This document shows, one piece after another, positions 33,111-44,884 of a stretch of DNA of 64,000 nucleotides. The stretch's first letter is position 1, and every line of letters begins with the position of its first letter. The translations under genes and the position numbers were made by a program. Below the pieces are notes generated by a model that did no database searches, was not told the origin of the DNA, and worked only from the letters and a program-made list of their open reading frames with translations. The stretch comes from Topomyia yanbarensis (taxonomy: Eukaryota > Arthropoda > Insecta > Diptera > Culicidae): positions 108,301,845 through 108,365,844 of the forward strand of contig NC_080671.1 of assembly GCF_030247195.1 (NCBI RefSeq), in the 5' to 3' direction.

Positions 33111-34006
33111 CAATATCAAAAACCTGTTTTAATCTACCTAGTGGTGCAATTGTACCTTTCTCATTTGTCCAAACTACGATTCCATGGCTGGTTATGTTTA
33201 ATACAATGATGGAAATGTATATTACATATTCAGTACGATTTGCACATACATACAATGGATCGACAGGCAAGATCTTGAGATACTATGTGTCGACACTGAA
33301 ACATGGCTTAAAACCAGTGGCGGATCAATGAGGAAGATCCGGTGGTCCGGATCGTGCCGAATATTTTCAACATGTTGAGAAATTTTAAACTAATTTTAAA
33401 TTTAAAGTAGCAACCCCTCATCGTACACTCCTACCTAAGCCTTTGTAGGTCAAAAAAATTAGGGGGACCGGGATTAGGTTGACGATTTTTAGAGTGATTG
33501 CATAACCTTTCTATATGAGAAAGGCAAAAATATGCCAAAGTTCAAAAAAGTCAATTTTAGTCAAAATTTTTTTTTCGAGATTTCTTCAAATCTCAACGTT
33601 TTATGCATTTTAAAATCATTTGGCATCAAAAATGCAAATTCGTTTTTGAAGTTTTCCCTTACTCCCCCCCTTTGAGAATTTTTTATTTCAGTTTAAATGG
33701 GAATTAGCTGTATGGACGCACTCTTCAACCCGTAACTCTGGAACCGGAAGTCCAATCAACAAAAAAATCAATAGCAGCTGATGGGAAGGCTGTACCTTTC
33801 ATTTGAGACTAAGTATGTGCAAATCGGTCCAGCCCTCTTTGAGAAACAGAGGTGACATTTTTTCCACATACACACATACATACACACAGACATTTTCCAT
33901 TCTCGACGAACTGAGTCGAATGGTATGACATTCGGCCCTCCGGACCGGGATTATGTTGGCGATTTTTAGAGTGATTGCATAACTTTTCTATATGAGAAAG
34001 GCAAAA
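33111..34006 (+). mobile_element. Dispersed ~1 kb repeat, copy 3, with 9 bp TSD
   Basis: It begins CAATATCAAAAACCTG and ends GAGAAAGGCAAAA, and is flanked by TCGTGACTA at 33102-33110 and 34007-34015. It is diverged from copies 1 and 2 but keeps GTGCAATTGTACCTTTCTCAT, GTGATTGCATAACC and the CA-rich patch near 33870. No ORF. Confidence 0.8.
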
Positions 34007-34140
34007 TCGTGACTATTATTCTGAAACCATGAACACAAATTACTCTTCTTGTGATATCACGATAATGTGAATAAAAATTACGAAAACTGTGACTGAGATG
34101 CTAAAATCATGAATTATCACAGTAACGTGATGAAAAATTA
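34007..34140. repeat. Tandem units continuing the left-flank array
   Basis: Units with TATCACGATAATGTG, AAAATTACGAAAACTGTGACT and TATCACAGTAACGTG show the repeat was tandem before the dispersed element inserted. Confidence 0.5.
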
Positions 34141-34986
34141 CAAAAATTGCTTATGCTCCAGAAATCCTAAACATCGTTTTAATTCATTTATTACAAACCA
34201 GTGTATCCCCAAAGTACGAACAAGAATCATTAAAAAGATTAAACAAGTCCAGGGAACAATCACAGTAACCGAACCAAACATTGCAATGCAACACCATGTA
34301 CATTTTTGCGCGAAGTTTTTTGAAAACACACATAGTTTTATTAATACTGGGTTTATTTTTCATAATTTCAGGAACTTGATCACGATTTTTGTAAATCGTG
34401 ATTTTTTTCCGTGCTGTTACTACAAAGCTCCTTTACATACCTTCATTACAATTGGTTGCAAATTATCCCCAATTCACTCAGAGGAGAAGTACCAAATACC
34501 ATCCCCAGACCCAATCTGGCAACCCTGATCCTGAGCCAGAGGGCCAAGCGACGACACTTTGGAATGCGTATTCGTCGTATCTCTCCCCCTCGCTCAAACA
34601 ACTGACACCGCGCGCCCTGGTGTGATGACGCCTTCCATCTCACGGAACTGCGGAGCACAATTTAGCAGTAGCAACACGATTTCGGCATTTGTCTGACTGG
34701 AGGAACTCCCAGCCCCGAAAGCGTCAAACATGCCGCACCGACGCACACACATGTGTGTATTAGATGAATTACAACCGAAAGTTGACTGGCCTCCGGTTCG
34801 GTGCGATGCATTGTATGCGCCTTTCCAGTTCCTCCTCCACTTCCATCCAGTCAACGACAACGACAGGGACGACTGTTTCAAACCAGTAAATTAGCTTTCG
34901 GTACCAAATTGCGGGATTATTAAGTTGCAGTGATCAACGGATCTTGGTTGGTTGCGGGAAAACCGCATCAGCTCAGCGGTGTTGGT
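34141..34986. other. Mixed unique DNA, GC-richer from 34500
   Basis: Overlapping ORFs on both strands (34398-34881) without recognised domains. ACACACACATGTGTGT at 34742 is a small palindrome. It may be intronic or regulatory DNA of the gene that owns the exon at 37048, as only the Transib-like insertion and ~390 bp separate them. Confidence 0.35.
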
Positions 34987-34991
34987 GGTTG

Positions 34992-36658
34992 CACAGTGGC
35001 ACGACTTAGAACAAAAGGTGGACTAAAGTCCAAACTTTTCCGTATCGGTTCATATAGGACGTTTTTATGTAATTTTGGTACGCTGAATTCGTTTTCGATA
35101 TTAAAACATTTCAAAAATGAACATTTACTATTCATTAGGGTGCCTCAAAAATTTTTTTTTTCTAAATCGTTCTTAAAATTTGTGTATATTAATTTTCGTG
35201 TGCTAAATCGTTTTTGATATTAACATTTGCAAAAAAAAATCATTATACATTAGGGTGGCTCAAAAGTAATTATTTTGTTGTGAAGGTTCAAAATTTGTTT
35301 AAAGACATTTTTGTGCGTTGAATTCCTATGTTGGTTATAGAAAATAGAAATTAACTTTACTACTTATTAGAGTGGCTCAAAAGTAAATATTTTCTTTTAT
35401 AAAGATTTCTTTCAATTGTAATTTTGGAATTTATTTTCCGTATTGAAACGAATTGATTCACATTATGTGGCTTTAGAAATGACTACATTATTTTTAAGGA
35501 TCAAATAAGATGTGATCGACTAATTATGAAACGTTTAATGCATTAGTGGGTTACTTGGTATGAAAACTACATTTTTTTCATTTTCAAAACAAACATTTTG
35601 AGCGGCTTAGTGGAATATTGATTTACATTCACTAATCAACAAGATGGTTAACGATTTTGTTTTCGCAGGTGTGTTTTAAGTTGCTTAGATTGCTTATTTC
35701 ATAGCTTATAAATATAAATCCAAAATCCTTTTTTCGCGTATATGGTTCATTTAAAAATGGTCTTATTTTATTAGGATAATATCGCATACCCTTAAGCTAT
35801 ATCAGCGCTATGCAAACTCGGAAAAAATAGTCTCACCAAATGACTAGAACTCAACTGTGTTCACTCAATTTGACAGTTATTGCGTAAGTTAGCAAAAATA
35901 GTTCATGAAACATTTTATGACACATTTCAGATGGTTGAAAATATTTACTGAATTTTAAACATTCCTAATTCCTTTACCACTTAAAAACCATACTCCCCAT
36001 TCGGCTTCTTACTTTTGATCACTAGTAAAACCCTTGTAGATCATGCTCTAAATGCTATTTGAAAGTTGTGCATAAATTAGTGTCATTATTCCAGTCATAA
36101 AGTGAATATTAAAATTAAATATCAGTAATAACCATGCGTCTCCATTCACAGTTTTTTCAAATTTTGACTGCTTATCGCAAGTTTTCGCAAAACTAGCATA
36201 GGCTTATTTTAAAGAGAAAATGAAAAGCTTTCGAATGAGCATAGTGTGATCGCGGGCATTCACGGGCGTCGTTGTTGTTATCGCTTTAGAAGTTCGAATT
36301 CAATAAAAATTCACGACAAACAGTTATCTAAATACTAACTAAACCAACTAGTGGCTTATTTTTGGCGATTTTACGATGTAATTTTATCACACGGATATTT
36401 TTGGTGAAGTAATGCAATTCATAAAATCAACCGTTTCTTTGAAAAACGAGAATAACCGTATGTAGTTCCTATGGTCAAATAATGCAAAAAACACATGAGT
36501 TATGCCCTTCAAAAAGCTGTCAAAAATTCATTTTGCATTCAAATCACCTAAAATCTCGCGAAAATGTCTCTGATGGCTCAGCTGATACGAGAAAAATACT
36601 AGTGAGAATATCGCATAACCTTCATATATGGACTTAAGTCCGGGCTCGTCCCACTGTG
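34992..36658 (+). mobile_element. Transib-like non-autonomous element, copy 1, with RSS-like left end
   Basis: The ends are CACAGTGGCACGA at the left and, inward from the right, CACAGTGGGACGA. The 5 bp repeat GGTTG (34987-34991, 36659-36663) is the TSD. A CAC-initial terminus plus a 5 bp TSD is diagnostic of Transib, the relatives of the V(D)J recombinase. The left end has CACAGTG, a 12 bp spacer (34999-35010), then ACAAAAGGT. GGACTAAAGTCC/GGACTTAAGTCC palindromes lie just inside the ends. No transposase ORF in 1667 bp. Confidence 0.8.
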
Positions 36659-36663
36659 GGTTG

Positions 36664-37047
36664 GTGGTGACTAAGTGACTAGGATCTCACCGAAGCCATC
36701 CAGCAGCAGCAGCAATGTGCGCTTTGTGCTGAAATTTTAATATCGCATCAAATCTCTGCCATCAGAGCCAGCAGAGGCAGAGAGAGAGAGAGAGAGAAAA
36801 CCAACTGCATTGTGTTGAATGACAAGTTCGATAAATTTTATTGCCGTTCACTTTTGTATGCTTCGCAAAGTGTGCTGGAGTTTGGTCTACTCCCCGGGTG
36901 CAGGAGGATGATGATGATGATGATGGGGGAAGGAGGAAATGGTGCTTCAGCTTTTTTGTGTGTACTTTGCGCAAATAAATTACAGCTAGTTTTAAAATTA
37001 ACTGTGCGTATATAATAGAGACAAATTTATGGCTTTTTTGCCTGCAG
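36664..37047. repeat. Microsatellite-bearing intron-like DNA
   Basis: Contains CAG repeats (36703-36715), a GA run (36780-36797) and a GAT/ATG run (36908-36926), and ends in a pyrimidine-rich CTTTTTTGCCTGCAG acceptor before the exon at 37048. Confidence 0.6.
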
Positions 37048-37178
37048 AGATCCGGTGGTTCGAGGTGGGGGCCTGCTTGGAGCATGGTCCGGATCGGGCA
37101 CCTATTTCTCGCTAGAAATCGTAGCCCCGGGTGGGTTTATGGTGAATGCTCAAGTGTTGAATGAGCACGGAGAAGAAG
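37048..37178 (+). CDS. Putative internal coding exon of an unidentified host gene
   Basis: 131 bp bounded by an excellent acceptor (TTTTTTGCCTGCAG, AG at 37046-37047) and a GT donor (AAGAAG|GTACAA, GT at 37179-37180). Skipping the first base gives 43 stop-free codons with varied, protein-like composition: a Gly-rich start (VVRGGGLLGAWSGSGTYF), then SLEIVAPGG and NAQVLNEHGEE. Hydrophobic strands alternate with glycine turns, suggesting a beta-rich extracellular or carbohydrate-like domain; that is a guess from composition. It is flanked by non-coding, microsatellite-bearing DNA and matches no repeat in the window. The intron phases would be 2 before and 1 after. I do not recognise the family and no partner exon was found here. 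Confidence 0.6.
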
Positions 37179-37384
37179 GTACAATATTTGCTTATGGTTT
37201 GATGTGAATAGGCAAAGCTATGGTAGGAGCTGTCACTGAAATATTTATTAACTACGGGTGAACGGTTGCACAGTAGAGTTGCATTATCTTAATTTTGAGA
37301 TATTTCCTGAGAAATTAATCGTGCTAGAATAGCACGTGTGACCTCAAGTAGTGATTTCGGTTGAAGTCAAATAAGAAACCTAAT
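37179..37384. other. Intron-like DNA, nothing recognised
   Basis: AT-rich, with stops in all frames after the candidate donor. Confidence 0.4.
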
Positions 37385-37648
37385 CCGTTATGGGATTGAC
37401 ATTTCGACTTGGTCTAATCAGAATCCGACATTAACTTAGTATCAGGACAAAGCTAGCGCCGGATTAATGCTAAAATTAGCTCAGATTGTGCAGATAAGAA
37501 TTATTGAAATCAAAACTTGTTTTGGCTTAGCTCCTTTTCTTCCGGAACGTTATTTGGAGCTAGCTTCAATACAGCACTAACTTTGTCCTGGCACTAAGTT
37601 AATGTCAGATTCTGATGAGACTAAATCGAAACGCAAATTCCATAACCA
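37385..37648. mobile_element. Foldback element, diverged copy 2 of the 17097-17400 family
   Basis: Arms include GACATTTCGACTTGGTC, AATCCGACATTAACTTAGT and AAGCTAGCGCCGG, with inverted partners CGGAACGTT...GGAGCTAGC, ACTAAGTTAATGTCAGATT and GAGACTAAATCGAAACGC. The landmarks match 17110-17175. It is more decayed than copy 1. Confidence 0.75.
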
Positions 37649-37927
37649 ATTTAGTTATAGGTTTTGTGCCCTCCACGCATAAATGTGGTTCTAAACAATT
37701 TTCTTCTTAGTGGATGAAAAATAGCTTTTACCTAAACAGCAACGTGTAGCACAACTCCTCGGATCTTTTTCTATGATCCTAAAAGCTAGTCTCTACCCGA
37801 TCAAAAGATCATATCACAATGCTATCGAACCCATCGATACCGAGAACATTTTCATGACACAATTGACGAATTTCGCGCTAAATCGTATTCAGAGTTGGCA
37901 GCACTCTCTCAGACTTAATGAAACTTT
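37649..37927. other. No gene; continues the foldback family flank
   Basis: GTTTTGTGCCCTCCACGC near 37662 parallels 17408-17425. The rest shows a short ORF without motifs. Confidence 0.35.
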
Positions 37928-40164
37928 GTCACAAAAAGCCACTTTGCATACTTTGATTTTCCATAAATGATCTACACTGTCTTTTGAAAAGGGCCAAACT
38001 TTTTTTACCAATTTCAAATGGCCATAGTCTAAAAATGACAAATCCTACAAAAAATGTAGTAGGAGTGATTTTCACAACATTAGTCAAACCTTTGAATAAA
38101 AATTATGAAAAAATTCTTCATCGACTCCTACACTGAAAAAATCGATTTTAAAAATTTAAAATCGATTTACAAAAAAACCATCTTTGATTTGGATGAAATT
38201 TTGTTCCAAGATAGGTAATGATTTTTCCTACCTACTGTCAAAAATTTATGTTGGGCACTTTTAAGGAAAAAAAGTTATTTGAAAAAAAAAAAAAATCTTG
38301 TCCAAACAGAATTTTTTTCAGTGTATTTTTATCGAAAACTAAATCAATAAAAGTTATAACCATCACAGAATCCAATTAAGCTCGGTTTGTGAGAAGATAT
38401 TGTCTAATTTGGCAACTAAGTATATTTTTGTTAATCAAGAATCCCACTGAAAAGAGTTTATGTCATTAAACAAATATTCCATTATTACTTCTTTATTTTC
38501 TTGTTTAGTTCTGAGGAAGGGTCACGTGACAAACCCGTAAACATGCAAATGCTTGAGCTCTTCGCGACCATCCACGGCACCTACACGCGTGATCTCGCAA
38601 GCATGATAACATCCCTGGGTGAACGTCTTAGCGCTGATATATTTTCAAACTCAGTCTCAAGCGTGAACCTAACAACTTCCGCGCTCGCACGATCATGGAT
38701 CGGATCCAGAAGTTTCTATCTTTGGTATCAACCGACTAGGTCCATGCCTTCAATTAAACCAATTAAAAAAAGAAAGCTCTCATATCCACTGGACAACACG
38801 TTCCATGGCGACATGAACGAGAACTTCTGTCGAGTTTGGTACACGCGAAGTCACATGTACACGACAAACACATTAACCTACGAACGCCTAAGCCCTTCGC
38901 GATCAACCACACACACCTACATCCGCGATCGCGCAAACTTGATAACACCCCGGTAATAAGATTAACGTTTAAGCGTTTGCGAAGTTTTAAACGCGGCCTC
39001 AAACGCATTCCTAAAAAAACGTCCGTGTCCGTGGTTACGTCCGGAGATTATTTCCCTCCGTCCTAGCAACTTGGGTCCATACATTCAGTTGGACCAATCA
39101 AAAATAAAGCTCATATCCACTAGACAACTAACTGGCGACATGATCGGGAACTTTAGTGATATGATAAATCTTACTTTCTTGTAGCATCTAAACTGTACAC
39201 CGAAAATTAAGTATCAGATTCACGATTCGCGCGCGCGATCATCCACGAACACACGCGAATTTGCGAAAGGCGCACGGTTATAAAATCGAATTTAAACACG
39301 AAGTTACACACGTGTGCAACATACAAACGCACACGCGAATTAATACGTTAACGTACAAATGCTCGAGCCCTTCTCGATGATACACGCGATCACAAAATCT
39401 CTACGCCCGCACATATCTGAATCGTACAATGAATATCACATCCAGAATCACGCCCCGCTGCAATTAGCCTTAAGCAGTGTTTTAGTGGGTGACGTTGCTT
39501 GTCTTGTCTACAATTGTAATGTGTGATTCTTACGGGAAGTCCTTCCGAGAACCTAGCTCTACAGATCCAGTAGGACAACTCTCAAAAAAAAAAAAAGATT
39601 TTTAAATATTTCAGTTCCGAAAAATTGCTACCATCATAGAAATATACCATTTTATTTAGCCAAATATTTTAATGTAATGCTAATTATTTAAAAAAATGTA
39701 ATAGTAGAAGCCTATTAGTGTTAATTAATTATTGTGCTCATCTGAAAGTTTACATTCAAGCTTGTTATGAATATATGCCAAATTCGTTACTGATACTTTT
39801 TGCATGAATTAGGCAATTAGCAGTTGGGAAACTGGATTCTGAGATGAATATGACCTTCATTGGTTAAGTTTTCAATAAAAATACATTGGAAAAAATCAGT
39901 TTGGACAAGGAAAAGTTTTTTTCAAATAACTTTTTTCCTTAAAAGTGCCCAACTTAATAACAAAATTTCATCCAAATCAATATTTTTATTCAAAAATTTG
40001 ACTAATTTTTTGAAAATCACTCCTACAGCATTTTTTGCAGGATTTCTCATTTTTAGACTATAGCTTTTTGAACAAAAAAATGGTAAAAAGAAGTTTGACC
40101 CTTTTCGAAAGTCAGTCTAGATCATTTTTGGAAAAACAAAGTATGCAAAGTGGCTTTTTGTGAC
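37928..40164. mobile_element. Long-inverted-repeat structure (arms ~300-390 bp) enclosing the modular repeat
   Basis: The left arm 37928-38320 (GTCACAAAAAGCCACTTTGC, GATCTACACTGTC, TTGGGCACTTTTAAGG) is repeated inverted at 39888-40164, ending GCAAAGTGGCTTTTTGTGAC. The enclosed ~1.5 kb is largely the modular A-tailed repeat. Either the modular unit inserted in a foldback element, or the arms are two opposite insertions. No ORF in the arms. Confidence 0.65.
38510..39596 (+). repeat. Modular A-tailed repeat family, copy 2
   Basis: Blocks recur at ~333 bp: GGTCCATGCCTTCAATTAAA with CATATCCACTGGACAAC (38739), and GGTCCATACATTCAGTTGG with CATATCCACTAGACAAC (39072). It ends ACTCTC plus a 13-base A-run at 39584, so orientation is taken as plus. 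It pairs with the inverse copy at 3504-5037. A 151-codon ORF (38501-38956) spans one module but has no recognised domain. Confidence 0.65.
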
Positions 40165-41632
40165 TAAGCTATCATCACCGAGAACAGACGTCCATCTTCA
40201 GCATTTAACTTGTGTAAAATCTCTGACGGTTTCGAAGGTAGTTGGGATATCCAAACCAGGTGCGCTACTGTCGTCATGTTTTTTTTGTGGCTGAGTTCGA
40301 CAGAATTGACAGCGGTTATTCTTCTACCCAGTCAAACTAGTCCGGAACCGGTTCGGACTTCCAGCATGAATTCCAGCTCAAATGCATCAACCGATAGAGT
40401 CGGAATCGGTTGTTTTTTTTAGCAAGATTCCATACTGAATCCATTCAGGATTTCGAACCGGTTCCGGATTGGATTTGACGGTTAGTTGGGATAGGTTGGT
40501 GTGGCGGCGCTAGTGTTTATCGTATATTAATTAAAATGTTTTCACACGTTTTTTAAATATTTTTGTTCGATCATGGATGTCTGTTCGCTGTGTTATCATG
40601 TACAGAAAATTTCATTAAAATCTGAGAGGGTACTGCCAACATTTGTTCGAGTCGTCAACTTGTATCAACTAATATATTCTGCTTAAATTTTAATACTTCC
40701 TTTTCATCGGGTAGATAACGAAACCAATGCAAACATTTTCTTAAAAAAACATTATCCTATCAATATTTACTAAGGCGCTGTCAGTGATCACGTTCCGCGA
40801 CAGCAGCTCTAACCTGAACCCAAACCATGATGGTGGTGGTGGTGGTACATACCTGAAATAAAGAGAGAGAAAAACAACAAAACATTAATCAAACGGCTAT
40901 ACGATTCGTATCTAATGCAATCGAAAAACTTCATTGACTTTGGCAAGCAATTAGCACCAATTTGGAGTTAGCGATACGCCCCTTATACGTGAAGTGGACT
41001 GTAATGCCTCCGCTGGCGACGGCCTTCTCGACAACTAAAACCTAGGCCCTTCGTAACGCAGATAGCTACGTGATGTAGCAGGGTAGGTAAGACTATTTAA
41101 AAGTGATTATATTAGCTTGCGCTAGAGAGTTTTCATTTATCTAATTTCGCTCTTGTCTGGAAGATTTTTATCTTTCCGCTTCTCGAGTGATTTTATTGCC
41201 CGGTTTCCCGGTGCCGCCGGCCGGTGTAGGTTTCAGCTTCGTTTCTTCCTCCCCGTTTCCGTGGTCGCCATGGGATGGTAGCCGAGCTGAAGTGGACAGA
41301 AGAAATCACTGAGTCGGAAATTGTTGAAAATTTTGTCGGAGTCTATATGTTTCGTTCGTATTTCTTCGCTGGCATTGGCAAGTGAAGGTTGAACATGAGA
41401 AAATTCGGACATGACAATCTAAGTTAAATGAAGACCATTGTGTTAACCTTTCCGCTGACGATATCACATTGCTCGAACTTTTCTCCGAGTACAGCTCATT
41501 GTCCTTTACACCATCATTTGACAGTCGAATTCTATTTCAGCTTGAACTCCTTCTCGTCGCTTGAAGTTCCATCATCTATCTTAGTTTATCATTCGCAATT
41601 GACTACTATCCCTCAATCGGCCATAGTCGGGA
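40165..41632. other. Mostly unique DNA with weak splice-like signals
   Basis: A GGT run lies at 40833-40846. On the minus strand, GTTTTTCTCTCTCTTTATTTCAG ends at 40853, a good acceptor look-alike, followed by two open frames of about 25-30 codons. 41140-41300 is GC-richer. No confirmed gene. Confidence 0.35.
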
Positions 41633-41637
41633 CATTG

Positions 41638-43336
41638 CACAGTGGCACGACTTAGAACAAAATGTGGACTAAAGTCCAAACTTTTCCGTATCGGTTCATA
41701 TAGGACGTTTTTATGTAATTTTGGTACGTTGAATTCGTTTTCGATATTAAAACATCTCAAAAATAAACATTTACTATTCATTAGGGTGTCTCAAAAATAT
41801 ATTTTTTTAAATCGTCCTTAAAATTTGTGTATATTAATTTTCGTGTGCTAAATCGTTTTTGATATTAACATTTGTAAAAAAAAATCATTATACATTAGGG
41901 TGGCTCAAAAATAATTATTTTGTTGTGAAGGCTCAAAATTTTTTTAAAGACATTTTTGTGCGATGAATTCCTATGTTGGTTATAAAAATAGAAATTAACT
42001 TTACTACTTATTAGAGTGACTCAAAAGTAAAAGTGTCTTTCATAATGATTTCTTTCAATTGTAATTTTGGAATTTATTTTCCGTATTGAAACGAATTGAT
42101 TGACATCTCATTATGGGGCTTCAGAAATGATTATATTATTTTTAAGGATCAAATAAGATGTGATCGACTAATTTTGGAACTTTTAATTCATTAGTGGGGT
42201 ACTTGGTATGAAAACTACATTTTCTTTCATTTTCAAAGCAAACATTTTGAGCGTCTTAGTGGAATATTGATTTACATTCACTAATCAACAAGATGGTTAA
42301 CGATTTTGTTTTCGCAGGTGTGTTTTAAGTTACTTAGATTGCTTATTTCATACCTTAAATAAAAATAAATCTAAAATCCTTTTTTCGCGTATATGGTTCA
42401 TTTAAAAATGGTCTTATTTTATTTGGATAATATCGCATACCCTTAAGTTATATCAGTGCTATGCAAACTCGGATAAAACAGTCTCACCAAATGTTATTAT
42501 TAACCCAAAAGCTTGACTTAGTGAAGTTCTAAGATGTCACAAAGTTTCAATTTCCAGCTATGGATAAAACAGAGGAATTTCATTAATTGAAACTTAAAAA
42601 GGTACCCGGGTACCGCGTCGGACACACAACGGTTAAACATTCTTAATTCCTTTACCACTTAAAAACCATACTTCCCACTCGGCTCCTTACTCTTGATCAC
42701 TAGTAAAACCCTTGTAGATCATGCTCTAAATGCTATTTGAAAGTAGTGCATAAATTAGTGTCATTATTCTAGTTATAAAGTGAATATTCAAATTAAATAT
42801 AATTAATAACCATGCGTCTCCATTCTCAGTTTTTTCAAATTTTGACTGCTTATCGCAAGTTTTCGCAAAACTAGCATAGGCTCATTTTAAAGAAAAAATG
42901 AAAAGCTTTCGAATGAGTATAGTGTGATTGCGGGAATTCGCGGTCGTCGTTGTTGTTTTCGCTTTAGAAGTTCGAATTCAATAAAAATTCATGACAAACA
43001 GTTATCTAAACACTAACTAAACCAACTAGTGACTTATTTTTGGCGATTTTACGATGTAATTTTATCACACGGATAATTTTGGTGAAGTAATGCAATTCAT
43101 AAAATCAACCTTTTCTTTGAAAAACGAGAATAACCGTATGTAGTTCCTATGGTCAAATAATGCAAAAAACACTTGAGTTATGCCCTTCAAAAAGCTGTTA
43201 AAAATTCATTTTGCATTCAAATCACCTAAAATCTCGTGAAAATGTCTCTGATGGCTCAGCTGTTACGAGAAAAATACTAGTGAGAATATCGCATAACCTT
43301 CATATATGGACTTAAGTCCGGGCTCGTCCCACTGTG
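41638..43336 (+). mobile_element. Transib-like non-autonomous element, copy 2
   Basis: It matches copy 1 end to end: CACAGTGGCACGA left, CGTCCCACTGTG right, with the 5 bp TSD CATTG (41633-41637, 43337-43341). The left end keeps the heptamer, a 12 bp spacer and ACAAAATGT. A ~136 bp segment (42493-42628) replaces the ~112 bp counterpart in copy 1 (35847-35958). No transposase ORF. Confidence 0.85.
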
Positions 43337-43341
43337 CATTG

Positions 43342-43936
43342 GCCGGATTGCAGAACCGCCTTAGGACCACTCGGAGTCCCTGATTACTGGTTAGTGATAT
43401 AAACAGATATAGAATTACATTCAATGAAAATTGTAAAGAATCACTTCGCAAAAATGATTATTTAAAGCATAACAAGTTTTACCTAGGGTTCCTAGTACCA
43501 ACACTTTTTGTTGAGAACCGGTACCTCTGTATTGAAACCCTCAGTATCGATAGTATACCGAAATTGGAATATTTTTGTCAAAAAAGTAAAAAACACTTCT
43601 GAGATGCTTCAATTTAAAAAAAATATATTTCAGTTATGCTCAGAGCCGAAGCATGAACATCAATTCCAACTACCGCTTTGTTGCTTGTCCACTGCACAAA
43701 CTGTATGGTTTTGTTTCCCCAGCTGAGCAGTTGAATAAGAGAACCACAGAAGTGAACAATGACACTACGTAAAAATACCATTCCGATTGGCTTACAGTGT
43801 GCGATGTGGTGTAATGTAGCACTGGAAACGTTTAGAAAATTATCTGAGGCAGGAAACTTCATTATGAAAAACAACATGTAACTCAACATTGAATAAAACA
43901 ATTTTGAGCCAAGATTTTCGTATATATGGAAATATA
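43342..43936. other. No gene; small hAT-like relic inside
   Basis: AACCGGTACCTCTG and CAGTATCGATAGTATACC near 43515-43560 resemble the GTACC-rich ends of the element at 15819-17031. Otherwise AT-rich with short ORFs. Confidence 0.35.
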
Positions 43937-43938
43937 TA

Positions 43939-44884
43939 GGGTAAGGCGGGGCAAATCCGACCTAGTAAATGGTTTTGGCTGTAAAATGCTCATTTTACAT
44001 CAGATCAAGTCGTTTTATATACCAAATTAAAGGTTAGACTTCTGGGCAACTTTCTAAGTATAGCATTTCATTCGCATCTTGGGCAAATTTTGAGATACAA
44101 GCGTTTTACGAAGAATTTCATTCTCGCTGTTTTCAAAAATGGTGGGGTAAACCCGACCGCCTATGTTTTTGGTTGATTTATTACAGATATTACCCAAATT
44201 TTATGGTTTTTCAATGATAAATCTATGAATGTTATGTTATTGAATTGAAACATGAAGAAAATGGAATTCAATGTCAACCTTGGAGTGTCAAAATCACGAG
44301 CAGTATCACGTAAAGATATTCCCATTTGCATCGGAGCAATTGCTCGACGAAAACTATATTCATCACGTTTTTGTGTCTTTCATTTGTAATTATGAAACAT
44401 TGGGCAAAAAAACATTACCATTGTGCTAAAAAGTAATAAAAATATATTTCAATTTGATAAATAAATAGTTTCTTAGAAAAAAGCGGTCGGATTTACCCCA
44501 CTATTTAGAGGTCAGTTTTGTCCCATTTGTGTCATTTTTCGATACGATACAATTAAAAAAAATATGAAAAAAGTTGGACTAAATTCATTTATGCTCTTTG
44601 TAGGACTTTAATCCAAAAAATTAAATCCGCTAACATTTTTTATGCAATCACTTTAACAATCAGAAATATCCTGTAGTCAATGATGTACAAAAATTAAATC
44701 AAAAGTTGTAAAAACACACTTATTGTCGTTTGAGCATAGACTAATAAAATGCTGTCATGCCACCATTATGATTATTTTCGATGCCCTACACGACCACATT
44801 GATATTAGTTCGAGTAGTGCTTCCGATTTTCGATAACAGAGGGGGTCGGGTTTACCCAACGGTCGGATTTGCCCCACCTTACTC
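43939..44884. mobile_element. TA-flanked TIR element, GGGTAAGGCGGGGCAAA family
   Basis: Left GGGTAAGGCGGGGCAAATCC follows TA (43937-43938). Right, read inward, GAGTAAGGTGGGGCAAATCC, with TA at 44885-44886. Internal GTCGGATTTACCCC and GGTAAACCCGACC blocks repeat the theme. 946 bp, no transposase; Tc1/mariner-type by TSD. Confidence 0.85.

Noticed and set aside
38501..38956. 151-codon ORF in the modular repeat
   Set aside because: It follows one module of a repeat family and has no domain; the related copy lacks an equivalent frame.
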